NCBI RefSeq assembly: GCF_021556475.1
Contig: NZ_JAKGBZ010000003.1
Coordinates: forward strand, 105,103-169,102
From: Acidiphilium iwatense
GTDB taxonomy: Bacteria; Pseudomonadota; Alphaproteobacteria; Acetobacterales; Acetobacteraceae
Direction of reading: 5' to 3'
Length of the DNA stretch: 64,000 nt
Shown here: piece by piece, positions 44,748-52,343 of the stretch
Layout: every line of letters starts with the position of its first letter
Position numbering within the stretch: the stretch's first letter is position 1
Notes under the pieces: model-generated
The model's database searches: none
Seen by the model: only the letters and a program-made list of their open reading frames with translations
Told to the model about the DNA's origin: nothing
Made by a program: the position numbers and the translations under genes

Positions 44748-44900
44748 CGGTAAATCAGGCTCCGGCAATGCGGTTCGGATTGAACTGTAGCCCGAATCCG
44801 CCTGATTCGACAAAACAAAATGACCGGACACCCGGAACCGCCGGGCAGCGGGCGGTTTTCCGGCTGTAGATAAACCGTTTGCGAGCCGCCGGCACATAAG

Positions 44901-44932
44901 AAAAACCATCCAGGGTCGGCGACCCTGGATGG
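44901..44932 (-). terminator. Intrinsic terminator after amtB
   Basis: Twelve-base perfect arms CCATCCAGGGTC (44906-44917) and GACCCTGGATGG (44921-44932) around a three-base loop, followed in the minus direction by a run of five T (44905-44901). It ends 31 bases past the amtB stop. Confidence 0.9.
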
Positions 44933-44962
44933 CTTGGCATCGCGTGGCGATGAGGTCGCGTG

Positions 44963-46324
44963 TCAGTCGCCCATCACCGGCACGCCGCGCTGGCCGTCGG
45001 CGAAGATCGCGTAGGCTTCCTCGCCATGGGCGGCTTCGTCGCCCATTTTCAGCATCTCCTCGTCCATCCGCAGCGGCACCACGAGGCGAATCAGGTTGAG
45101 CAGGATGACGGTGCCCACGATATTGACCGCGATGATGAAACCGGCGCCGATGAGCTGCAGGACGAACTGGTGAAAATTGCCGTAGAACCAGCCGGTCACG
45201 TTGACCGCGGTGTCCTTGCCGGTCGCGAGGTATTCGATCATTTTCGGGTCGGCGAGAATGCCGGTGCCGAGCCCGCCGACGATGGCGGCCACGCCATGGG
45301 TGTGAATCACGCCGAGCGTGTCGTCGACCTTGCGCATGAAGCCCATCTTGCCGACCTTGTTCCAGGTCAGCCAGGGCAGCGAGCCGGCGGCGAGACCGAG
45401 GATGATCGCGCCCGTGCCATTGACGTAGCCCGCCGCCGGCGTGATCGCGACGAGTCCGGCGATCATGCCGTTCACCGCGCCGAGCACCGAGGGTAGGCCG
45501 AAAGCGAACACATCGAGCACGATCCAGGTCAGCAGGGCGGTCGCCGCAGCGGTATGTGTGTTGAGAACGGCGGCCCCGGCATCGGCGTTGGCGAAATACG
45601 GGTCACCGCCATTGAAGCCCGACCAGCCGAGCCAGAGGATGCCGGCGCCGACCAGGGTGATCAGCAGCGAGTTCGGATGGAAGCTCTCGCGGTCGCGCGC
45701 GAGGCGCGGACCGATGATCGCCGCCGCGGTGAAGCCGGATACCGCCGAGGCGAGATGGATGACGTAGCCGCCCGAGTAGTCGACCACGCCCATCTGGCCG
45801 AGCCAGCCGCCGCCCCAGAGCGAATAGGCGCCGACCGAATAGATGAAGGTCGTCCAGAGCGGCACGAAAATCATCCAAGCCTTGAAATTCATCCGCCCGA
45901 GCACCGAGCCGCACAGAATGATCGGCGTGATCGCGGCGAACACGAACTGGAAGTAAACCAGGGTCGCCATGCCATAGCCGAGCGGCGGCATGCCGGCGGC
46001 GGCGGAGGGGATGATCGCCTGTTTTTCCTCGTTCCAGGCGGAGGTGATCTGACCCGGATGGCCGAGGAACGCCCCGAGACTGCCGATGTTCAGCCAGGGT
46101 TTGCCGAACGACATGTTGTAGGCCCACAGCATCCAGACGATCAGCACCGCCGCGAAGGCATAGAGCGCCATGAAGGCCGAGTTGATCGCCCATTTCTTCT
46201 TGACGATGCCGCCATAGAGAACGACCAGGCCGGGCATGCTCATCAGTCCGACAAGCGTTGCCGAGGTGAGCTGCCAGGCATTGTCGCCGGTATTGAGCCA
46301 TGCGGGGGAAGGGATCAGTGCCAT
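44963..46324 (-). CDS. amtB: Ammonium transporter AmtB
   Basis: 453 residues with eleven helices after the lead. Pore features include the Phe-gate region and the twin histidines: FNGGDPYFAN, NTHTAAATALLTW and GVIHTHGVAAIVGGLGTG. The signature DYSGGYVIHLASAVSGFTAA is complete. It moves ammonium across the inner membrane under nitrogen limitation. A sigma-54 promoter lies upstream and a terminator right after it, so it is transcribed alone: glnK, the usual partner that plugs AmtB, is not beside it. Confidence 0.95.
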   Translation of the reverse strand: MALIPSPAWLNTGDNAWQLTSATLVGLMSMPGLVVLYGGIVKKKWAINSAFMALYAFAAVLIVWMLWAYNMSFGKPWLNIGSLGAFLGHPGQITSAWNEEKQAIIPSAAAGMPPLGYGMATLVYFQFVFAAITPIILCGSVLGRMNFKAWMIFVPLWTTFIYSVGAYSLWGGGWLGQMGVVDYSGGYVIHLASAVSGFTAAAIIGPRLARDRESFHPNSLLITLVGAGILWLGWSGFNGGDPYFANADAGAAVLNTHTAAATALLTWIVLDVFAFGLPSVLGAVNGMIAGLVAITPAAGYVNGTGAIILGLAAGSLPWLTWNKVGKMGFMRKVDDTLGVIHTHGVAAIVGGLGTGILADPKMIEYLATGKDTAVNVTGWFYGNFHQFVLQLIGAGFIIAVNIVGTVILLNLIRLVVPLRMDEEMLKMGDEAAHGEEAYAIFADGQRGVPVMGD

Positions 46325-46618
46325 TGTCGTGTCGTCTCCATTGGGTCTCAGCGACCGTCATACGGCGCACCAGCGCCGCCCGGATCAATCGATGCAGATT
46401 CCATGCCAACGAGACTCGACGATCCAATCGCTTACAAAAGCTTCATTCTATTCGCCGGCCCAAAAATCAGCATAATTTTTAGACTTGAATTGGCGAATTT
46501 ATATGCAATGATGTGGCGGTCGCGGCCATTTCATCCCATCGCACCGGGCTTGCCCGGCCAAGGCGGGCGTCATAACCTGCAACGAACGCGGTCCGGTCGT
46601 TTCCGGTTGGAGGGTATC
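46325..46618. other. Divergent intergenic region
   Basis: Between amtB (minus) and the papain-like gene (plus). Besides the sigma-54 promoter it holds an AT-rich tract (46460-46510) with no good sigma-70 match, and nothing I can support as a gene. Confidence 0.4.
46393..46408 (-). promoter_or_regulatory. Sigma-54 promoter for amtB
   Basis: On the minus strand the sequence is TGGCATGGAATCTGCA: the -24 GG and -12 GC are exactly ten bases apart, and it agrees with the TGGCACGN4TTGCA consensus at nine of eleven fixed positions. It is about 70 bases before the amtB start. Known amtB genes are controlled by RpoN and NtrC, which supports the call. No clear NtrC dyad was found. Confidence 0.75.
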
Positions 46619-47353
46619 GTGACGGTCACCGTCTATGTCTGGCGCTTTCGCAAACTGGGCGTGCTCGGCTTCGGCAATGTCGGCCACGCCTCGATCCAGG
46701 TCAGGTTTTCGGGTGCGGCGGATCGCGATTTCTATCTGAGCTGGTGGCCCGGCGGCGACGATGTGCATGGCCGGGCCCGGCAGGCGCTGCGCCATACCAC
46801 CTCGCACAGTCTTCAGGTCGGCTACGGCAACAAGGCGCAGAAAGCCGCACGCGACGCGGTCGCCCACGCCACCGACGAGCGCGGCAATCTGCTGGTGCCC
46901 GACGACAAGCTGAAAGAGGTGCAAAGCCGGTTCGTCAGCGACAAGACCGCCGAGGGACGCAGCGCGGAGGCGAAATACAAGTTCAATCTCAACGGCACGA
47001 AACTGCTTAACGAAACCCGGATGGAGGCCGCGTTCCAGTCGATCCATCAGGGCCGGCAGACGCTTTCGGCGAAAGGCCACGCCAAGGCCGGCGAATACAG
47101 CCTGGTGCATCAGAATTGTTCGGACGCGGTGGCCTGGCTGCTGGAAGCCGGCGGCGCCGGCACCCTGGTGCCGAAACCGAAAATGCGGTTTTTCTGGACC
47201 CCGACCGACATCGCGAAATGGTGCGACCGGCTGGTTCTGGCCGCGAACGACAAGAAATCGGGTGCCGCGCAGCGGATTCGCGGCTTCACCAACAACGATA
47301 TCGATTTCACCCCGCTCGACTGGAAGTTCAGCGCCCTCGCGACGGCGTCGTGA
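46619..47353 (+). CDS. Putative papain-like (NlpC/P60-type) protein of unknown function
   Basis: 244 residues from GTG 46619 with GGAGGG upstream. No named family fits. The early segment GFGNVGHASIQVRF followed by YLSWWPGG and the later YSLVHQNCSDAVAWLLEAGG are the His-containing and Asn-Cys-containing blocks of circularly permuted papain-like proteins (LRAT/NlpC type), which hydrolyse amides or bind acyl groups. A Cys nucleophile after the His block fits that order. The middle is charged and helical. No signal peptide. The stop overlaps the ubiH start, so synthesis of the two is coupled. Confidence 0.6.
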   Translation: MTVTVYVWRFRKLGVLGFGNVGHASIQVRFSGAADRDFYLSWWPGGDDVHGRARQALRHTTSHSLQVGYGNKAQKAARDAVAHATDERGNLLVPDDKLKEVQSRFVSDKTAEGRSAEAKYKFNLNGTKLLNETRMEAAFQSIHQGRQTLSAKGHAKAGEYSLVHQNCSDAVAWLLEAGGAGTLVPKPKMRFFWTPTDIAKWCDRLVLAANDKKSGAAQRIRGFTNNDIDFTPLDWKFSALATAS

Positions 47354-48546
47354 CCGGAATGCGCGACACCGATATCGCGATCATCGGCGCCGGCCCGGTC
47401 GGCGCCGCGCTGGCGCTGCGGCTCGCGCAGGCAGGGCGCTCGGTCCTGCTGGTCGACCGGGCGGCGCTGCCGCCGATGGAGCACCCGGATTTCGACGGCC
47501 GCGCCTATGCCATCGCCCAGGGCTCGCGTCCGCTGCTCGACGAGACCGGATTATGGGACACCCTGCCCTTCGCGCCCCGCCCGATCGAGCAGATCCGCGT
47601 ATCGGACGGCAAGCCGGGACGGCCCGCATCGCCGCTGTTCCTGAATTTCGATCATCGCGATGTCGGCGACGATCCGTTCGGCTGGATCGTCGAGGCGCGG
47701 TCACTGCGGATGGCGATCAATCGCCGGCTCGCCGAAGCGGAAAACCTGATCCTGCGCGCGCCGTCGGACGCTTCGGTGGTCCGGTCGGACGATCATGCCG
47801 CCATCACCCTCGCGGATGGCGAGGCGTTCCGGGCGCGGCTGGTGGTGGCCGCCGACGGGCGGGCGAGCCAGTTGCGGGCGGAGGCGAACATTCCGGTGAC
47901 CCGCTTCGCCTATCGGCAGAGCGCGGTGGTCTGCGCGATCGCCCACGGGCGGCCGCATCGCGGCGTGGCGCTGGAGCATTTCCTGCCCGGCGGACCCTTC
48001 GCGCAACTGCCGATGAGCGACGCCGAGGATGGCGCGCATATCTCCGCCATCGTGTTCACCGACAGCCATGCGGTCGCATCCCGCCTCGGCACGCTGGACG
48101 ATGCGCGGTTCACCGCCGAGGTCGCGCGCAGACTGGGCGATCATCTCGGCGCGATCCGGCTGGTCGGACGGCGCTGGACCTATCCGCTCTCTGCGCTGCA
48201 CGCGCATCGCTATTTCGCGGCACGGCTCGCTTTGGTCGGCGATTCGGCGCACGGCATCCACCCGATCGCCGGACAGGGGCTCAATCTCGGCCTGCGCGAC
48301 GCGATGGCGCTGGCGCGGTTGATCGACGCGGCGGACGATCCGGGCACGCCCGGTCTGCTCGCCCGCTACCAGCGTGCGCGCCGGCCGGACAATCTGCTGA
48401 TGCTGCTCGCGACCGACGGGCTCGACCGGCTGTTCTCGACCGATCTGCCGCCGGTGCGACTCGCGCGCGATCTCGGCCTCGCCGCGGTCAACCGGATGCC
48501 CCGGCTGAAGCGCGCCTTCATGCGGACGGCGATGGGAATTTCTTAG
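47350..48546 (+). CDS. ubiH: FAD-dependent ubiquinone hydroxylase (UbiH/COQ6 family)
   Basis: 398 residues from GTG 47350, overlapping the preceding stop; ATG 47359 is the alternative. The dinucleotide fold is DIAIIGAGPVGAALALRLA, the second FAD motif is LALVGDSAHGIHPIAGQGLNLGLRDA, and VVAADGRAS is the DG motif. It hydroxylates the ring of a ubiquinone precursor; which position (C5, C6 or C1) cannot be read from sequence. A polyprenyl diphosphate synthase for the same pathway lies 1.7 kb on. Confidence 0.9.
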   Translation: MTGMRDTDIAIIGAGPVGAALALRLAQAGRSVLLVDRAALPPMEHPDFDGRAYAIAQGSRPLLDETGLWDTLPFAPRPIEQIRVSDGKPGRPASPLFLNFDHRDVGDDPFGWIVEARSLRMAINRRLAEAENLILRAPSDASVVRSDDHAAITLADGEAFRARLVVAADGRASQLRAEANIPVTRFAYRQSAVVCAIAHGRPHRGVALEHFLPGGPFAQLPMSDAEDGAHISAIVFTDSHAVASRLGTLDDARFTAEVARRLGDHLGAIRLVGRRWTYPLSALHAHRYFAARLALVGDSAHGIHPIAGQGLNLGLRDAMALARLIDAADDPGTPGLLARYQRARRPDNLLMLLATDGLDRLFSTDLPPVRLARDLGLAAVNRMPRLKRAFMRTAMGIS

Positions 48547-48549
48547 CAG

Positions 48550-48568
48550 CCACCCCGAAACGGGGTGG
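48550..48568 (+). terminator. Probable terminator after ubiH
   Basis: CCACCCCG / CGGGGTGG arms with an AAA loop, four bases after the ubiH stop. The T-run (ATTTTT) starts only 11 bases after the stem, so efficiency is uncertain. Confidence 0.55.
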
Positions 48569-48587
48569 GCATCGTTAAATTTTTCGT

Positions 48588-48602
48588 GCATATTATACAT
48601 GC
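48588..48602. promoter_or_regulatory. Possible operator of the GntR regulator
   Basis: GCATATTATACATGC is an imperfect 15-base palindrome 66 bases before the regulator gene and overlaps a -10-like TATTAT/TATACA. FCD-type GntR proteins often bind such AT-centred dyads and repress themselves. No experiment or second copy supports it here. Confidence 0.3.
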
Positions 48603-48667
48603 CATGCAAAAGCCCATTCTAAATTCGCGGCGAATGGCGCATCGTGTCACGATCAGGAGACGTTCCG

Positions 48668-49405
48668 ATGGATGACACGCCCCAGTTGCCGCAGATCAAG
48701 GTCGAGCCGCTCGAAGCCAGCGTCGGGCTGCGCCGGCTCGCGACCGACGCGATCAAGCACGCGATTACCAATATGGATATCTACGACCACCCCGAGGAGG
48801 TCCGGCTCGACGAGCGCCAGCTCTCGCGCGATCTCGGGGTCAGCCGCACGCCGATCCGCGAGGCGCTGAGCCTGCTCGAGCAGGAGGGGTTCGTCCGCTC
48901 GGTGCCGCGCCGGGGTATTTATGTCGTGCGCAAGAACAAGCGCGAGATGATCGAGATGATCACCGTCTGGTCGGCGATCGAGGCCATGGCGGCGCGGCTC
49001 GCCTGCGAACGGGCGACGCCGGAGGAGCTTGCCGAGCTGCGCGCGATCGCCGAGTTCAGGAAGCAGAATCCCGCCACCCATATCAGCGAATATTCCCAGA
49101 CCAACATGATCTTTCACAAGACGATCATTCGAATGAGCGGCTGCGTGCTGATGTCGGAGCTGGTCGAGAACCTGTTCATCCATATGCGGGCGATCCGCTC
49201 GGTGACGATGCGCCAGGGCGACCGGGCGCAGCGCTCGATCGTCGATCACATGAACATCGTGGCCGCGCTGGAAGCGCGGGACGCGGATCTGGCGGCGCGG
49301 CGGGTACGCGAGCACACGCTGGGGCTTGCCGCGCATATCGAGAAATACGGCGATTTTCTGGATCAGTTCCAGAGCACCGAAACCCGGAAGCGGCGCTACG
49401 CCTGA
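48668..49405 (+). CDS. GntR-family transcriptional regulator (FCD subfamily)
   Basis: 245 residues from ATG 48668, with AGGAGA upstream. The winged helix reads VRLDERQLSRDLGVSRTPIREALSLLEQEGFV. The C-terminal FCD domain has the metal-binding Asp/His pattern: IFHKTII, HMNIVAALEARDADLA and VREHTLGL. It senses a small carboxylate or sugar acid; no metabolic target gene adjoins it, as the next gene is a toxin on the other strand. Confidence 0.88.
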   Translation: MDDTPQLPQIKVEPLEASVGLRRLATDAIKHAITNMDIYDHPEEVRLDERQLSRDLGVSRTPIREALSLLEQEGFVRSVPRRGIYVVRKNKREMIEMITVWSAIEAMAARLACERATPEELAELRAIAEFRKQNPATHISEYSQTNMIFHKTIIRMSGCVLMSELVENLFIHMRAIRSVTMRQGDRAQRSIVDHMNIVAALEARDADLAARRVREHTLGLAAHIEKYGDFLDQFQSTETRKRRYA

Positions 49406-49485
49406 CCGGCTCTATCCTGATACCGATGCCGGCAAATGACGCCCGCAAACAGCGTTTTGTCATTGGGATTCGGTTTAAGATCTGC

Positions 49486-49758
49486 CTATCGTTTGTAAAC
49501 GCCACGCCGGTTGCCTGAGCGAACGACCAGGATGCACACCGCACCGTCCTGGATATCGGCGATAATGCGATAGTCGCCGACCCGGTATTTCCAGAATTCG
49601 CCAAGCTTCGAGCCTTTCAGAGCTTCGCCGAGGCTCCTTGGATCGTCGATCGCGGATAGTCGCTCGAACAGAAATTTCACGATCCGTCGGGCGGCCTGGC
49701 GGTCAAGTTTATCCAGTTCTTTCTTTGCAGCCGGATCGAACTCAATCCTCCAGGCCAT
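49486..49758 (-). CDS. relE: RelE-family toxin
   Basis: 90 residues. AWRIEFDPAAKKELDKLDRQAARRIVKFL, then LKGSKLGEFWKYRVGDYRIIADI and VVRSGNRRGVYKR is the RelE/ParE pattern with the C-terminal basic residues used for ribosome-dependent mRNA cleavage. Its gene starts 17 bases inside the antitoxin gene, so it is made only after it. Confidence 0.9.
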   Translation of the reverse strand: MAWRIEFDPAAKKELDKLDRQAARRIVKFLFERLSAIDDPRSLGEALKGSKLGEFWKYRVGDYRIIADIQDGAVCILVVRSGNRRGVYKR

Positions 49759-49966
49759 ATTGCTTCATCACATCGGCCAGCGGAATGGTTTTGGTTCGCC
49801 CGGCCCGGATGTCGATCAAGCGCTGTTCGGCCAAATAGAGGTCTTCCAGATCGGCCAAGTGCTCAAGGATCGCTTCGCGGGCATAGAAGGTCTTGGAACG
49901 ACCGGTCGCCTTAGCCAGTGCGTCCAGCCGCTTTTCGATATCTTCCGGCAATCGGATAGCGAGCAT
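49742..49966 (-). CDS. relB: RelB/CopG-type antitoxin
   Basis: 74 residues. MLAIRLPEDIEKRLDALAKATGRSKTFYAREAI is a ribbon-helix-helix domain; the acidic, helical tail (LEDLYLAEQRLIDIRAG) binds the toxin. A GGAGAGG site precedes the start. The operator lies just upstream. The pair is inserted between a GntR regulator and a polyprenyl synthase gene. Confidence 0.9.
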   Translation of the reverse strand: MLAIRLPEDIEKRLDALAKATGRSKTFYAREAILEHLADLEDLYLAEQRLIDIRAGRTKTIPLADVMKQYGLED

Positions 49967-49985
49967 GGCACCTCTCCTGAAGATC

Positions 49986-50007
49986 GTGCGCTATACAAAT
50001 ATAGCAC
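49986..50007 (-). promoter_or_regulatory. Operator of the RelBE module
   Basis: GTGCGCTATACAAATATAGCAC is an imperfect palindrome (CTAT...ATAG core) 20 bases before the antitoxin start. Autoregulation by the antitoxin is expected from the family; the sequence also supplies a -10-like TATATT on the minus strand. Confidence 0.55.
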
Positions 50008-50203
50008 ATCGTTTCGCGAAAACCATACTGAATAAGCCACGACCAAACCTCGCACCGCCTTCGCTGACGAGGTTGGACCGGTATCCTCGAACGTCATCCC
50101 AACCGAGTTGCTACGGTGGTCGCTATTGATCCTCCCAAATCGAACAAAAGAGGCGTTCTCCTAACTTTCTTTCCCTGCAAATCTGCATTGAGAGGAGGAC
50201 GAC

Positions 50204-50308
50204 ATGGACGCAGCGGCACGGGCGGCCCGGCAAGCGGCCGAGCGTGCCGCGGTTGGCGGAGGCTTTGGGCAGCGGGATTTGCGTCAGTGCCGGCGGGAGA
50301 CGGCGTAG
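50204..50308 (+). CDS. Short open frame behind a strong ribosome site
   Basis: 34 codons (MDAAARAARQAAERAAVGGG, ending RQCRRETA) start at ATG 50204 after AGAGGAGGACGAC, a better ribosome site than most genes here have. The 3' end overlaps the end of the opposing polyprenyl synthase gene by 25 bases. It may be the start of a gene lost by deletion or a small Ala/Arg-rich protein. Nothing else is evident between the RelBE operator and this frame. Confidence 0.3.
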   Translation: MDAAARAARQAAERAAVGGGFGQRDLRQCRRETA

Positions 50309-51339
50309 TCCGCCGCGTCCATCATCAAACTCCGTACCGGATCGTCGGGGAAGATCGCCAGGGCGGCCTTGGCCGCGTTCGCGAAGCCGTGGGCGCGGTC
50401 GATCGTCCGGCCGATCGCATCATGCCGGCCGATCAGGTCGAGGGCGGTCGCGAGATCGGCGCCGGTCTGCTCGCCAAGCTCGATCGTGCGGTGCCAGAAG
50501 GCGCGTTCGGCCGCGTCGCCAGCGGCGTAAGCGGTGAGCACCGGGTAGGTCAGCTTGCCCTCGCGGAAATCGTCGCCGACCGTCTTGCCGAGTTCGCCCT
50601 GGTCGGCGGCGTAATCGAGCGCATCGTCGACCAGTTGGAACGCCATGCCGAGCGCCGAGCCATAGGCGGCAAGGGCGGCGCAAAGCGCCGGATCGCGCTG
50701 CGCGACCACCGCCCCGACCTCGCACGCGGCGGCGAACAGGGCTGCCGTCTTGCCCTCGATCACCCTGAAATAGCGCGGGATATCGGTGCCGAGGTCGTTC
50801 TGGGTCGAGAGTTGCAGCACTTCGCCCTCGGCGATCGTGGCCGAGGCGCTGCTCAGGATGCGCAGCACCTCCAGCGAACCGTCGGCGACCATCAGCTCGA
50901 AGGCGCGGGCGAACAGGAAATCGCCCACCAGCACCGACGCCTTGTTGCCGAACACCGCATTCGCGCTGGCGAGGCCGCGGCGCAGATCGCTTTCGTCCAC
51001 CACGTCGTCGTGCAGCAGGGTCGCGGTGTGGATGAATTCGACGCAGGCGGCGAGGCGGATATGGCGGTCGCCCTGATAGCCGCAGAGCCGGGCCGCGGCC
51101 AGGGTGAGCAGCGGGCGCAGCCGCTTGCCGCCGGCGGCGATGAGATGGGCGGCCAGTTGCGGGATCAGATCGACCTCGCTGGCCATGCGCGCCACGATCG
51201 TGTCGTTGGTGGCGGCGAGATCGGCATCGAGCAAGGCGGCGAGCCGGTGCAGGGCATCCCCGCCGGCAGGCGCGATCACGGTTACGGCATCGTGCTCCGA
51301 CGTCAGCAAGCCATCCACAGCCGGGTTCAACCTTGTCAT
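50284..51339 (-). CDS. ispB: Polyprenyl diphosphate synthase (octaprenyl/decaprenyl type)
   Basis: 351 residues. The first aspartate-rich motif is LLHDDVVDESDLRRG, the second is FQLVDDALDYAADQGELGKTVGDDFREGK; GGKRLRPLL, the IPP-binding block, is complete. It elongates farnesyl or geranylgeranyl diphosphate for the ubiquinone side chain. The chain length is set by residues ahead of the first motif, which I cannot resolve by eye. The neighbouring ubiH suggests ubiquinone use. Confidence 0.9.
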   Translation of the reverse strand: MTRLNPAVDGLLTSEHDAVTVIAPAGGDALHRLAALLDADLAATNDTIVARMASEVDLIPQLAAHLIAAGGKRLRPLLTLAAARLCGYQGDRHIRLAACVEFIHTATLLHDDVVDESDLRRGLASANAVFGNKASVLVGDFLFARAFELMVADGSLEVLRILSSASATIAEGEVLQLSTQNDLGTDIPRYFRVIEGKTAALFAAACEVGAVVAQRDPALCAALAAYGSALGMAFQLVDDALDYAADQGELGKTVGDDFREGKLTYPVLTAYAAGDAAERAFWHRTIELGEQTGADLATALDLIGRHDAIGRTIDRAHGFANAAKAALAIFPDDPVRSLMMDAADYAVSRRH

Positions 51340-51408
51340 ATTGTTGCGACGGATACAGCATATCGGCCTGCCGCGACGAGGGTCAAGGCGAGAGGGAGCA
51401 AGCCGCGC

Positions 51409-51615
51409 ATGGAAGTCATCGTCGCCTCGACCGATACGATCCGCCTGAGTTTCCTGATGGCGCTGCTGCGCGACGCCGGGCTGGCGCCGGTTCTGCTCGA
51501 TCAGAACATCGCGGCGGTGGAGGGCAATATCGGCATGTTTCCGCGCCGGATCGCGGTGAGTGCCGCCGATGCCGAGCGGGCGCGCCGGGTGCTGCGCGAA
51601 GCCGGCGAAGAGTGA
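51409..51615 (+). CDS. DUF2007 protein
   Basis: 68 residues. MEVIVASTDTIRLSFLMALLRDAGLAPVLLDQNI followed by IGMFPRRIAV is the standard DUF2007 pattern, a ferredoxin-like fold that may bind signalling molecules. Function unknown. The stop overlaps the methyltransferase start by four bases, an arrangement common in alphaproteobacteria. Confidence 0.88.
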   Translation: MEVIVASTDTIRLSFLMALLRDAGLAPVLLDQNIAAVEGNIGMFPRRIAVSAADAERARRVLREAGEE

Positions 51616-52331
51616 TCGTCACCGAAGGGACGCTGCTCGGTGGCAGGCTGCGCTATCGCCAGAGCGCGTCGGGCCACCGAACCGGGATCGAACCGGTGCT
51701 GCTCGCCGCCGCGATACCGGCCCGGCCGGGCGAGCGGGTGATCGAGGCCGGAACCGGCGCCGGCGCCGGTCTGCTCTGCCTCGGCCATCGGGTGGCGGGG
51801 CTTGCCGGCGTGGGAGTCGAGCGCGATCCCGCGCTTGCCGGTCTCGCGGCGGCGAATTTCCATGCCAACGGGCTTGACGGGATCGGCGCCGTCGCCGCCG
51901 ATATCGCGCGACTGCCGCTCGCCGTCGGGTTCCACCACGCCTTCGCCAACCCGCCCTGGCGCGATGTCGCCGATACCGCCTCGCCCGATCCGGGCCGCCG
52001 GCTCGCTCATCGCGCGCCGGCAGGGCTGCTCGCCGCCTGGGTTGGCGCACTCGCCGCCGTTCTGCGTGCGCGCGGGAGCATCACCCTGATCCTGCCGGCT
52101 TCATCGCTGAGCGATACCTGCGCGGTTCTGCGGGACGCGGGCTGCGGCGCCTGCCGCGTTCTGCCGCTCTGGCCGCGCGCCGGACGAGCGGCGAAGCTGG
52201 TCATCGTCCAGGCGCGCAAAGGCGCGCGCGGGCCGGACGCGCTGCTGCCCGGCCTGATTCTGCATGGAGCAACGGGCTACACGGGGGAAGCCGAGGCGAT
52301 TTTACGCGACGGCACGGCGCTGGTGCTGTAA
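51612..52331 (+). CDS. SAM-dependent methyltransferase, TrmN6/YfiC-like
   Basis: 239 residues from GTG 51612. The SAM loop is VIEAGTGAGAGLLCLGHRV and the catalytic motif NPPW occurs in HHAFANPPWRDV, as in N6-adenine methyltransferases for tRNA1(Val) A37. The C-terminal part is rich in Ala and Arg. It is coupled to DUF2007. Other N6-adenine substrates are possible. Confidence 0.82.
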   Translation: MIVTEGTLLGGRLRYRQSASGHRTGIEPVLLAAAIPARPGERVIEAGTGAGAGLLCLGHRVAGLAGVGVERDPALAGLAAANFHANGLDGIGAVAADIARLPLAVGFHHAFANPPWRDVADTASPDPGRRLAHRAPAGLLAAWVGALAAVLRARGSITLILPASSLSDTCAVLRDAGCGACRVLPLWPRAGRAAKLVIVQARKGARGPDALLPGLILHGATGYTGEAEAILRDGTALVL

Positions 52332-52343
52332 TGCCGGCCCAGA

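Noticed and set aside
44748..44909. A longer FtsK N-terminus starting at 44909
   Set aside because: It would begin inside the amtB terminator hairpin; ATG 44747 gives the usual start just ahead of the first membrane helix.
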